Shown in pieces: positions 1 to 6,326 of a DNA stretch of 7,133 nucleotides (position 1 is its first letter; the number at the start of each line of letters is the position of its first letter). The position numbers and the translations under genes were made by a program. The notes beneath the pieces are model-generated. The model searched no databases. It saw only the letters and a program-made list of their open reading frames with translations, and was not told the DNA's origin. Source of the stretch: an uncultured beta proteobacterium (GTDB lineage Bacteria > Pseudomonadota > Gammaproteobacteria > Burkholderiales > Burkholderiaceae_C). The stretch covers positions 1-7,133 of the forward strand of contig CAIOLZ010000023.1 in assembly GCA_903859265.1 (NCBI GenBank), given 5' to 3'.

Positions 1-1083
1 GCGCCGGGCTACCAGGGCTTTGCCATCCACGCGGATCCCGGCGTGACGCTGGAGCAGGATCTGGCGCGGCGCGACCTCACCATCAACGCCATCGCACTGC
101 CGCAGGAGGCGATTGAAAAGTCCTTCCAGTTTGCACCTGCAGAGCGCTTGGACCTTGCGCAGCTGATCGACCCTTTCAACGGTCAGGCCGACATCCGTCA
201 CGGGGTACTGCGCCACGTGACCGAAGCCTTTTCGGAAGACCCGGTGCGCATCTTGCGCACGGCGCGATTTGCGGCGCGATTCCCTGCTTTTTCGGTGGCC
301 CCAGAAACTCTCGCCCTGATGCAACGCATGGTGCGAAGTGGTGAAGTCGATCACCTGGTGGCCGAGCGCGTCTGGCAGGAACTCGCCAAGGGCCTGATGG
401 AACCCAGACCGTCGCGCATGTTCGAGGTGCTGCGCGATTGCGGCGCGCTGCAGCGCTTGTTGCCCGAAGTGGACCGCCTCTGGGGCGTGCCGCAAAGTGC
501 CGAGCACCATCCGGAGATTGACACCGGTGTGCATGTGATGATGGTGCTGGACATGGCCGCGCAGCTCGGCGCCGGCTTGCCCGCGCGCTTTGCCTGCCTG
601 ACCCATGATTTGGGCAAAGGCACGACGCCACCGGATGTGTTGCCTCGCCACATCGGCCACGAGGGCCGCAGTGCAACCCTGCTCAAGGCGCTGTGCAAAC
701 GCCTGCGTGTGCCACTGGAATGTGCCGAACTGGCTGACGTGGTGGCGCGCGAGCACGGCAACATCCACCGCAGCGCAAACCTGGATGCTGCCGCTACCTT
801 GCGGCTGCTCGAACGTTGCGATGCGATTCGCAAACCGCAGCGGTTTGAAGAAGCGCTTTTGGCGTGCGAGTGCGACGCGCGCGGCCGTCTGGGCTTTCAA
901 GACAGGGCCTACCCGCAACGCGCCCGCCTCTCAAAGGCGCTGCAGTGTGTTCTTGCAGTCGCGACCGATAGCGTGGCCGAACGGGCCATGGCGCAGGGCT
1001 TGCAAGGCCCTGCCATCGGCGAAGCAGTGCGCAACGCGCGCTTGGCCGCATTGCAATCCCTCAACGCATCAACCAGCCCTTAA
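1..1083 (+). CDS. cca: CCA tRNA nucleotidyltransferase (multifunctional, HD-domain type), 3' part only
   Basis: This is the C-terminal part of the enzyme that adds or repairs the 3'-CCA end of tRNAs using CTP and ATP. The frame is open from base 1, so the gene starts outside the window; the GTG at 43 lies inside a conserved motif and is not the start. The 360 residues begin at GYQGF, followed by the family signature RRDLTINA and the nucleotide-binding block EDPVRILRTARFAARF. A C-terminal HD domain follows, with HPEIDTG, THDLGKG and RHIGHEG. These motifs match E. coli Cca as I recall it, where the HD domain gives phosphatase and phosphodiesterase activity. About 70 N-terminal residues, including the catalytic GGxVRD and DxD region, are missing off the edge. 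A short extra segment precedes IDPFNG relative to E. coli. The TAA stop lies 5 nt from the stop of the convergent oxidoreductase gene. The gene is cytosolic housekeeping and unrelated to the sugar operon. Confidence 0.96.
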   Translation, partial: APGYQGFAIHADPGVTLEQDLARRDLTINAIALPQEAIEKSFQFAPAERLDLAQLIDPFNGQADIRHGVLRHVTEAFSEDPVRILRTARFAARFPAFSVAPETLALMQRMVRSGEVDHLVAERVWQELAKGLMEPRPSRMFEVLRDCGALQRLLPEVDRLWGVPQSAEHHPEIDTGVHVMMVLDMAAQLGAGLPARFACLTHDLGKGTTPPDVLPRHIGHEGRSATLLKALCKRLRVPLECAELADVVAREHGNIHRSANLDAAATLRLLERCDAIRKPQRFEEALLACECDARGRLGFQDRAYPQRARLSKALQCVLAVATDSVAERAMAQGLQGPAIGEAVRNARLAALQSLNASTSP

Positions 1084-1088
1084 ACCGC

Positions 1089-2087
1089 TTAGACCGATAC
1101 CCATTGGTCCGACTGCGCTGACGCAAACAGCGCGTCGATCACCCGCATGTTCCTGATGGCGTCTTCCACGCCGTAGGGCAGTGCAATTTCACCCCGCACA
1201 GCGCGGGAAAATGCGTCGCCCTGCAAGCCGTACATATTGCAGGAATCGATCGTGGTGAGCTGGGCAGACGCATCACCGACCTGCTTGCCGGTGTCCAAAT
1301 AAACATTGGTTGCCGCTCCCAGCGGTGCATTGAAAGGAATCTCCAACTCTATGCGTTGCTGCGTACCAATCACCTGCACACGCTGGTAGGGCACGGTCTG
1401 GGTGGCAACCGTGAAATCCAGACGGCGCCCCTGGCCAAAGTCCAGCAGGCCGCTCACCAGCCGATCGGTCCCGAACGCCGGATCACGGTCCATCAGTGAC
1501 ACCACACGCAGTGGCTCCGCGTCAAACAGAAAACGTCCGGCAGTAATTGCATAGCAACCGATGTCGTAGAGCGCACCGCCGCCCACATCCAGGCGGTTGC
1601 GTATGTTGTTGGAATCGTTGTTGAAATAGGAAAAAAATACCTGAATCGCGCGCAGTTCACCCAAAGCCCCTGAGCGCACTTTGTCACGCGCCAGAAGCCA
1701 CTGCGGATGAAAGCGCACCATGAATGCCTCCATGATGTGAACCTTGCCCGCGACCTCCCGCAGTTGCACAGCTTCTTCGGCGTTCATGGCAAACGGCTTT
1801 TCGCACAACACATGCTTGCCGGCCCGCGCTGCCGCCAGCGTCAGCGCGACATGCTGGTCGTTGGGCAAGGGGTTGTAGATCGCCTCAATCTCGGGGTCGT
1901 CCAGAAGTTCTTCGTACGAGCCGTAAGCCTTGGCGATACCCAGCGACTTGGCGGCTGACTGCGCCTTGGACAAACTACGGGAAGCGATGGCATGGATGTC
2001 GCAGTGCCTGCTTTGCTGCATCGCCGGAATCACTTTTTCCATGCCGATCCTGGCCGTGCTTAGCACCCCCCACCGTACCTTTTTCAT
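1089..2087 (-). CDS. Gfo/Idh/MocA-family NAD(P)-dependent oxidoreductase, possible sugar (xylose) dehydrogenase
   Basis: This 332-residue protein is a soluble, cytosolic oxidoreductase. An N-terminal Rossmann fold opens with GVLSTARIG (residues 7-15). ASR at 35-37 ends the second strand; an arginine there is often linked to NADP(H) preference. The family hallmark EKP is at 96-98, with K97 the expected active-site lysine. The C-terminal substrate domain carries GGGALYDIGCY (169-179), with D175 and Y179 at the usual catalytic positions. The length is normal for the family. The pattern resembles the dimeric dihydrodiol / NADP-dependent D-xylose 1-dehydrogenase branch, and the gene is last in a xylose operon, so xylose or a related sugar is a plausible substrate. 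That is inference: the family also includes glucose-fructose, inositol and anhydrofructose enzymes. The ATG is supported by GAGGAG 5 nt upstream, and it starts 32 nt after the EIIC-like gene. Confidence 0.88.
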   Translation of the reverse strand: MKKVRWGVLSTARIGMEKVIPAMQQSRHCDIHAIASRSLSKAQSAAKSLGIAKAYGSYEELLDDPEIEAIYNPLPNDQHVALTLAAARAGKHVLCEKPFAMNAEEAVQLREVAGKVHIMEAFMVRFHPQWLLARDKVRSGALGELRAIQVFFSYFNNDSNNIRNRLDVGGGALYDIGCYAITAGRFLFDAEPLRVVSLMDRDPAFGTDRLVSGLLDFGQGRRLDFTVATQTVPYQRVQVIGTQQRIELEIPFNAPLGAATNVYLDTGKQVGDASAQLTTIDSCNMYGLQGDAFSRAVRGEIALPYGVEDAIRNMRVIDALFASAQSDQWVSV

Positions 2088-2119
2088 CTTCGCTCCTCGT
2101 TTTAAATTGAAATCGATGC
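2088..2119 (-). promoter_or_regulatory. Intergenic gap with strong ribosome binding site for the oxidoreductase gene
   Basis: The 32-nt gap between the EIIC-like stop codon and the oxidoreductase ATG holds GAGGAG (plus-strand positions 2093-2098) with a 5-nt spacer. This is the clearest Shine-Dalgarno in the operon together with that of xylA, so the last gene can be translated independently of the membrane protein before it. I see no promoter or terminator in the gap. Confidence 0.75.
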
Positions 2120-3493
2120 TCAGCCCGCGCTAATGCGCTTGAACCGTCGCCACGTGAAATAACTGGCAAACGCCAGCGCAACGGTCAGCAAAATGGCCCA
2201 CAGCTGACCTTGATAAAGGTAGTAAACGATGAAACGAATCGGGTTCCCACCATCCGTAAAAGCAGTGATCAGGCCACTGGCAGGCGCGTCAAAGGACGGC
2301 GTCTTGCGCGCAAGCGAGGTAAACAGTGGTGCCATCGTGGAGGAAATGAGAAGAAAAGTGACGATGACCGGAATGCCGGCCAGCACGGCACGCACCACGT
2401 TGCCACGAAACATCAGCACTGACAAAGACATGACGGAGATGAGATTGGGCAAATCCCCCAGCGGCAGGACTTTGTTGCCCGGCAGTACCAGCGCGACAAG
2501 AATCGCCAGCGCCATCAGGATCAAGCCCGTCATGATGATGGACTTGTGTCCCATCAGGAAACCGGTGTCCAGCGCAACGATCAGGTTCTTTCGGCTCGGA
2601 AAGCGCCGCGCCACCTGATCGCGCAATGCGGTGGTGATGGGCATGGTCGCCTCTCCAATCAAACCAGCGCTTCTGGGCAACAAAAACATCACCGCGGCAA
2701 TATGCACACTCATCTCCAGTGTTTCCTTGATGCCGTAGCCCGCCGCGAGTGCAAGCGCCAATCCCATTAACAAGCCAATCACCATGGGCTCGCTCAGCAG
2801 TTCCACCCAGGTCAGGTTGCCGTCGGGGGCCCGTTGTTGGGCATTCTGCTGCGGGTTGTATTGCAGATCACGAATCACCGGCAGCCGGTCAAAAATCCAG
2901 TCCATGGCGGCTGCATAAGGCACCCAGCCGTTCACCGACAACGGTGATGCAGCGACGCCGTTGAGCCCCATCTCCCGCTCGACGTCCGCGGACGACCACT
3001 GCGCCATCTTGAAGCAATACACGGCCACCAGCAATGTGGCCGACAGGCCCAGCAGCATGCTGCCCGATGCCGCGAGGACCAATGCTCCGACCATCGCAAA
3101 ATGCCAGTAATTCCAGATGTCGATGTAGATGGTGCGGGTCAGGCCGGTGGCCAGCATCACGACATTGGCCACCAGCACCAAAGGGATCGAGATGGCTGCC
3201 AACGGTGAGGCCCAGGTGATGGCTGCCAGGGGCGGCCATCCGACATCGAGTACCGCGAAGTCGAGCCCACGCACCCGTGACAGTTGTTCCACCGCGGGAC
3301 TGATGTTGGCGACAAAAAAATTAAAGGCAATGAATACGCCGGCAAACCCGGCGGCAAGCGACACCGCGCACAGGAGAGCACGCTTGACCGGCAAACCGAC
3401 CGCCAGTGCGATCACCAGCATGATTAGCGGCAGCATTACATAGGCTTTGAAACTGAAAAAGAGCGCGAGAAATTGTTGCAGTTGAGATTGCAT
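2120..3493 (-). CDS. PTS galactitol-type EIIC-like membrane permease (GatC family), without EIIA/EIIB partners here
   Basis: This 457-residue polytopic inner-membrane protein matches the galactitol EIIC family. Shared with E. coli GatC, as I recall its sequence, are DVGWP (83-87), TWAS (93-96), DIWNYWH (125-131), the GYGIKETLEMSVHIAAVMFLLPR stretch starting at 252, LPGNKVLPLGDL (337-348) and DGGNPI (414-419). About ten hydrophobic segments are visible, with a Gln-rich hydrophilic loop at about 210-228. In a PTS, EIIC passes sugar to a phosphorylated EIIB; there is no EIIA or EIIB gene beside it, and the protein has no fused phosphotransfer domain. Because XylA acts on unphosphorylated xylose, transport without phosphorylation is the likelier role. 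It lies 18 nt after xylA. The ATG places MLPLI at residue 20, close to its position in GatC, but it has no clear Shine-Dalgarno. Family membership is firm; the xylose substrate is inferred from context. Confidence 0.88.
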   Translation of the reverse strand: MQSQLQQFLALFFSFKAYVMLPLIMLVIALAVGLPVKRALLCAVSLAAGFAGVFIAFNFFVANISPAVEQLSRVRGLDFAVLDVGWPPLAAITWASPLAAISIPLVLVANVVMLATGLTRTIYIDIWNYWHFAMVGALVLAASGSMLLGLSATLLVAVYCFKMAQWSSADVEREMGLNGVAASPLSVNGWVPYAAAMDWIFDRLPVIRDLQYNPQQNAQQRAPDGNLTWVELLSEPMVIGLLMGLALALAAGYGIKETLEMSVHIAAVMFLLPRSAGLIGEATMPITTALRDQVARRFPSRKNLIVALDTGFLMGHKSIIMTGLILMALAILVALVLPGNKVLPLGDLPNLISVMSLSVLMFRGNVVRAVLAGIPVIVTFLLISSTMAPLFTSLARKTPSFDAPASGLITAFTDGGNPIRFIVYYLYQGQLWAILLTVALAFASYFTWRRFKRISAG

Positions 3494-3511
3494 GAACAGG
3501 TGTCGGCCAGA

Positions 3512-4825
3512 TTAGATGTAGGTGTTGAGCAGGTTCTCGAGATACTCCTGGCGTCCGGAGCTTGGCAAGGTGTCCTTGTTGGCGGACAGGACGCGCGCAG
3601 CCACTGCATCGAGCGTGTACTTGCCGTCCAGCACATCGCGTCCGAAACCTTGCTTCCACCCGGCGTAGCGCGCATCCACATGGCGCTCCAGGGCACCATC
3701 CTGCAACATTTTTTCAGCGATCAGCAGCGCGCGCGCGGTGACATCCATACCGCCGATATGCCCGTAGAACATGTCCTGCGGGTCAATCGACTGACGCCGG
3801 ACCTTGGCGTCGAAATTGACACCGCCCGTGGTGAAGCCACCAGCCTTGAGGATCAGGTACATCGCCAGCGCGGTTTCAGGAATGCTGTTGGGAAACTGGT
3901 CTGTATCCCACGCGCATTGCATGTCGCCACGGTTCATGTCGATGGAGCCGAAGATGCCAAGGTCGGTTGCCACGGCGATCTCATGCTCGAAGCTGTGACC
4001 GGCCAGGGTGGCGTGATTGGCCTCGATATTGACTTTGATTTCTTTCTCCAGACCATAGCGGCGCAGAAAGCCATACACCGTTGCGCTGTCAAAGTCGTAC
4101 TGGTGCTTGGAGGGTTCGCGCGGTTTTGGCTCCAGCAGAATGGTTCCCTGAAAACCGATCTTGTGTTTGTAATCCACCACCATATGCAGGAAGCGGCCCA
4201 TTTGATCGAGTTCGTGGCCGACGCGGGTGTTAAGCAGGGTCTCGTAACCTTCACGCCCACCCCAAAGCACATAGTTGGCGCCACCGAGTTTGAGCGTGGC
4301 ATCCATCGCTTCCTTGACCTGCAAGGCGGCCAACGCAAAGATTTCAGGATTGGGGTTGGTCGCAGCACCGGACATGAAACGCCGGTGACTGAACAGGTTG
4401 GCCGTGCCCCAAAGCAGCTTCATGCCGGTTTCATGTTGCTTGGCGCCAAGCACATCCACCATGGCGCGGAAATTGTTGACACTCTCCTGCGGCGTCGCGC
4501 CCTCGGGGGCGATGTCACGGTCGTGGAAGCAGTAAAAGGGTGCACCCAGTTTCGAGAAAAATTCAAACGCCACGTCCGCCTTGACTTTTGCGGCGGCCAT
4601 CGGGTCCGCCATGTGGTGCCACGGACGCTGAAAAGTATCACCGCCAAACGGATCGAGGCCATTCCAGCAGAAGCTGTGCCAGTAGCAAACGGCAAACCGC
4701 AGATGCTCTTCCATGCGTTTGCCCAGCACCAGACGGTCGCGGTCGTACCATTTGAAGGCAAGCGGGTTGGTAGATGTCGGGCCCTCAAAAGCGATGGGGC
4801 TGACAGATTCAAAATAAGTACGCAT
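3512..4825 (-). CDS. xylA: Xylose isomerase
   Basis: This cytosolic metalloenzyme interconverts D-xylose and D-xylulose, the first step of the isomerase pathway. At 437 residues it is nearly the length of E. coli XylA (440) and keeps the same numbering. The catalytic pair H101 and D104 sits in YCFHDRD. Metal ligands E232 (LEPKP), E268 and H271 (IEANH), D296 (GSIDMNRGD), D307 and D309 (WDTDQF) and D339 (NFDAK) are all present, as are W49 and W188. It belongs to the longer class II type with the N-terminal extension, including HLRFAVCYWHSFCWNG. The ATG at 4825 is chosen because AAGAGG lies 5 nt upstream and MRTYFE aligns with the E. coli start; an in-frame TTG at 4858 would add 11 unconserved residues. 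It follows xylB by 50 nt and precedes the EIIC-like gene by 18 nt. Nothing suggests loss of activity. Confidence 0.98.
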   Translation of the reverse strand: MRTYFESVSPIAFEGPTSTNPLAFKWYDRDRLVLGKRMEEHLRFAVCYWHSFCWNGLDPFGGDTFQRPWHHMADPMAAAKVKADVAFEFFSKLGAPFYCFHDRDIAPEGATPQESVNNFRAMVDVLGAKQHETGMKLLWGTANLFSHRRFMSGAATNPNPEIFALAALQVKEAMDATLKLGGANYVLWGGREGYETLLNTRVGHELDQMGRFLHMVVDYKHKIGFQGTILLEPKPREPSKHQYDFDSATVYGFLRRYGLEKEIKVNIEANHATLAGHSFEHEIAVATDLGIFGSIDMNRGDMQCAWDTDQFPNSIPETALAMYLILKAGGFTTGGVNFDAKVRRQSIDPQDMFYGHIGGMDVTARALLIAEKMLQDGALERHVDARYAGWKQGFGRDVLDGKYTLDAVAARVLSANKDTLPSSGRQEYLENLLNTYI

Positions 4826-4875
4826 GGGGACCTCTTGTAACGACGAAGTTGGGGACAAACAAAGGATTCAAAAAT
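4826..4875 (-). promoter_or_regulatory. xylB-xylA gap with xylA ribosome binding site
   Basis: This is the largest intergenic gap in the window, 50 nt. It carries AAGAGG (plus-strand positions 4831-4836) 5 nt before the xylA ATG, which settles the start of xylA. A GTCCCC hexamer occurs twice on the - strand, 25 nt apart, once next to the ATG and once upstream. I find no sigma-70 promoter that I would defend and no stem followed by a T-run, so xylA most likely depends on readthrough from xylB. Confidence 0.72.
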
Positions 4876-6324
4876 TCAGCTGCGGCGGTACAGCTGTCGA
4901 AATTGGGCATAGCGCTCCATTAATACTTGCTGCTCGGCAGGGTCAGGCGCAAAGGTGGTGTCGATGGCCGGCGCAACACACACGTCAGATTGGGCCGCGC
5001 CGGTGGCAAGCCAGCCCAGGCGAGCCGCGCCGAGTGCACCGCCGACGGTGGATCCCTGGTGGGTATGAATCTCTATGTCCAGACCGGACGCAAGCTGCTG
5101 TGCCCACATGGCGCTACGCGCGCCGCCGCCCACCAGTGACAGCCCTTTGACATCACTGCCAGCAGCCTTGAGCGCTGCAAGACCATCGCGAAGTCCGAAG
5201 GTGACGCCCTCCAGCACGCTGTAAGCCAACCGGGCGGAATCGGTCTCAAAGTCCAGACCATGGAAACTTCCCCGCACGCGGCCATCGTTATGCGGGGTGC
5301 GCTCACCACCAAGGTAGGGCAGAAACAGCGGGGCCGCGGCGCGCTCCTTCGGGCTTAGTGTGGCCGCCTGCTCTGCCAAAGCGCCCTCGGACTGGGCACC
5401 CAATAAACCGGTCACCCACTGCAGGCAACTGGCGGCGGACAGCATGACACTCATCTGGTGCCAGCGCTGCGGCAGTGCGTGGCAAAAAGCATGGGTGGCA
5501 CTCTCTGCATTGGGCGCAAAGGTAGGGGTCACAACAAACAGCACACCGCTGGTACCCAGAGACAAAAAACCCTGACCCGTGTCCACAGCCCCCATTCCCA
5601 CGGCGCTTGCGGCGTTATCACCGGCTCCGCCTGCGACCACGATGCCCTCGGGAAGCCCCAGCCGAGCGGCCACATCGGCCCGCAATTGCCCCCCGGCAGC
5701 GCTGCCCTCGACCAGGCGGGGCATGTGCCGCGACGTTAAATCGGTCAGGCCAAGCAGCGCGTCCGACCAAGTGCGACGCGCTACATCGAGCCACAGAGTT
5801 CCACTGGCATCCGACATATCGGTCACATGGTCACCGGTGAGCATCAGGCGCACGTAGTCCTTGGGCAGCAGCACTTTGGCAACCTGGGCAAAGATTTCCG
5901 GCTCATGCCGCTTGACCCAACGCAATTTGGGCGCGGTGAAACCGGGCATGGCGAGACTTCCGGCAAGCTGCGAAAGGTCTGGCAGCTCGTTCATCATGTC
6001 CACGCATTCCTGCGCCGAACGGGTGTCATTCCACAGAATGCAGGGACGCAGCACCTGATCGTTGGCGTCCAGCAATACCGCGCCATGCATTTGCCCGGAC
6101 AACCCGATGCCACGGACCGCAGCGTAGGCTTTCGGATGGGATTGCCGCAATGCACCCAGGGCCAATTGCGTGGCTTGCCACCAGTCATCCGGATTTTGCT
6201 CGCTGTGGCCTGCAAAGGGCCTGGATACCGTCAGCGGCGCCCCGGCGGAACCCATGACCTCATGGGATTCACTGAGCAATACCGCCTTGACTTCCGACGT
6301 ACCGATATCAATTCCGAGAAACAT
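4876..6324 (-). CDS. xylB: Xylulokinase (FGGY carbohydrate kinase)
   Basis: It phosphorylates D-xylulose with ATP to D-xylulose 5-phosphate. The 482 residues match E. coli XylB (484) in length and plan. The N-terminal phosphate-binding strand is GIDIGTSEVK with D6 and T9. GLSGQMHG (74-81) is the substrate contact typical of xylulokinases, followed by ILWNDTRS (96-103). The catalytic base is D236 in AGGAGDNAA. The C-terminal ATPase half has FLSLGTSG (253-260), LPYLGGERTPHND (335-347) and LVGGGARSAMW (397-407). The ATG at 6324 was chosen over one at 6384 because MFLGID aligns with the E. coli start, and because it lies just 2 nt after the TGA of the ROK gene. There is no good Shine-Dalgarno, so translation is probably coupled to that gene. 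The upstream start would add 20 unconserved residues and overlap the ROK gene. The function is near certain from the motifs and the neighbouring xylA. Confidence 0.97.
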   Translation of the reverse strand: MFLGIDIGTSEVKAVLLSESHEVMGSAGAPLTVSRPFAGHSEQNPDDWWQATQLALGALRQSHPKAYAAVRGIGLSGQMHGAVLLDANDQVLRPCILWNDTRSAQECVDMMNELPDLSQLAGSLAMPGFTAPKLRWVKRHEPEIFAQVAKVLLPKDYVRLMLTGDHVTDMSDASGTLWLDVARRTWSDALLGLTDLTSRHMPRLVEGSAAGGQLRADVAARLGLPEGIVVAGGAGDNAASAVGMGAVDTGQGFLSLGTSGVLFVVTPTFAPNAESATHAFCHALPQRWHQMSVMLSAASCLQWVTGLLGAQSEGALAEQAATLSPKERAAAPLFLPYLGGERTPHNDGRVRGSFHGLDFETDSARLAYSVLEGVTFGLRDGLAALKAAGSDVKGLSLVGGGARSAMWAQQLASGLDIEIHTHQGSTVGGALGAARLGWLATGAAQSDVCVAPAIDTTFAPDPAEQQVLMERYAQFRQLYRRS

Positions 6325-6326
6325 GG

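Noticed and set aside
993..1013. A GC-rich hairpin near the cca 3' end: GCAGGGCTT pairs with the segment 1005-1013 around a 3-base loop, possibly a terminator for either strand.
   Set aside because: It lies inside cca coding sequence, has no T-run after it on either strand, and on the - strand one pair becomes an A-C mismatch. It is probably a by-product of codons.
3473..4840. A long open frame (455 codons) on the + strand spanning the whole of xylA in antisense.
   Set aside because: It mirrors xylA, which has all catalytic and metal-binding residues. The antisense translation shows no recognisable domain, and long shadow frames are common opposite high-GC genes.
4826..4856. Direct repeat ggggac at 4826-4831 and 4851-4856 around the xylA ribosome binding site, considered as an operator.
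   Set aside because: Only six bases long, not palindromic, and not an operator pattern I recognise for ROK regulators; chance is enough to explain it.
4826..4858. An upstream TTG start for xylA at 4858.
   Set aside because: It would place the strong AAGAGG site inside the coding region and add 11 unconserved residues.
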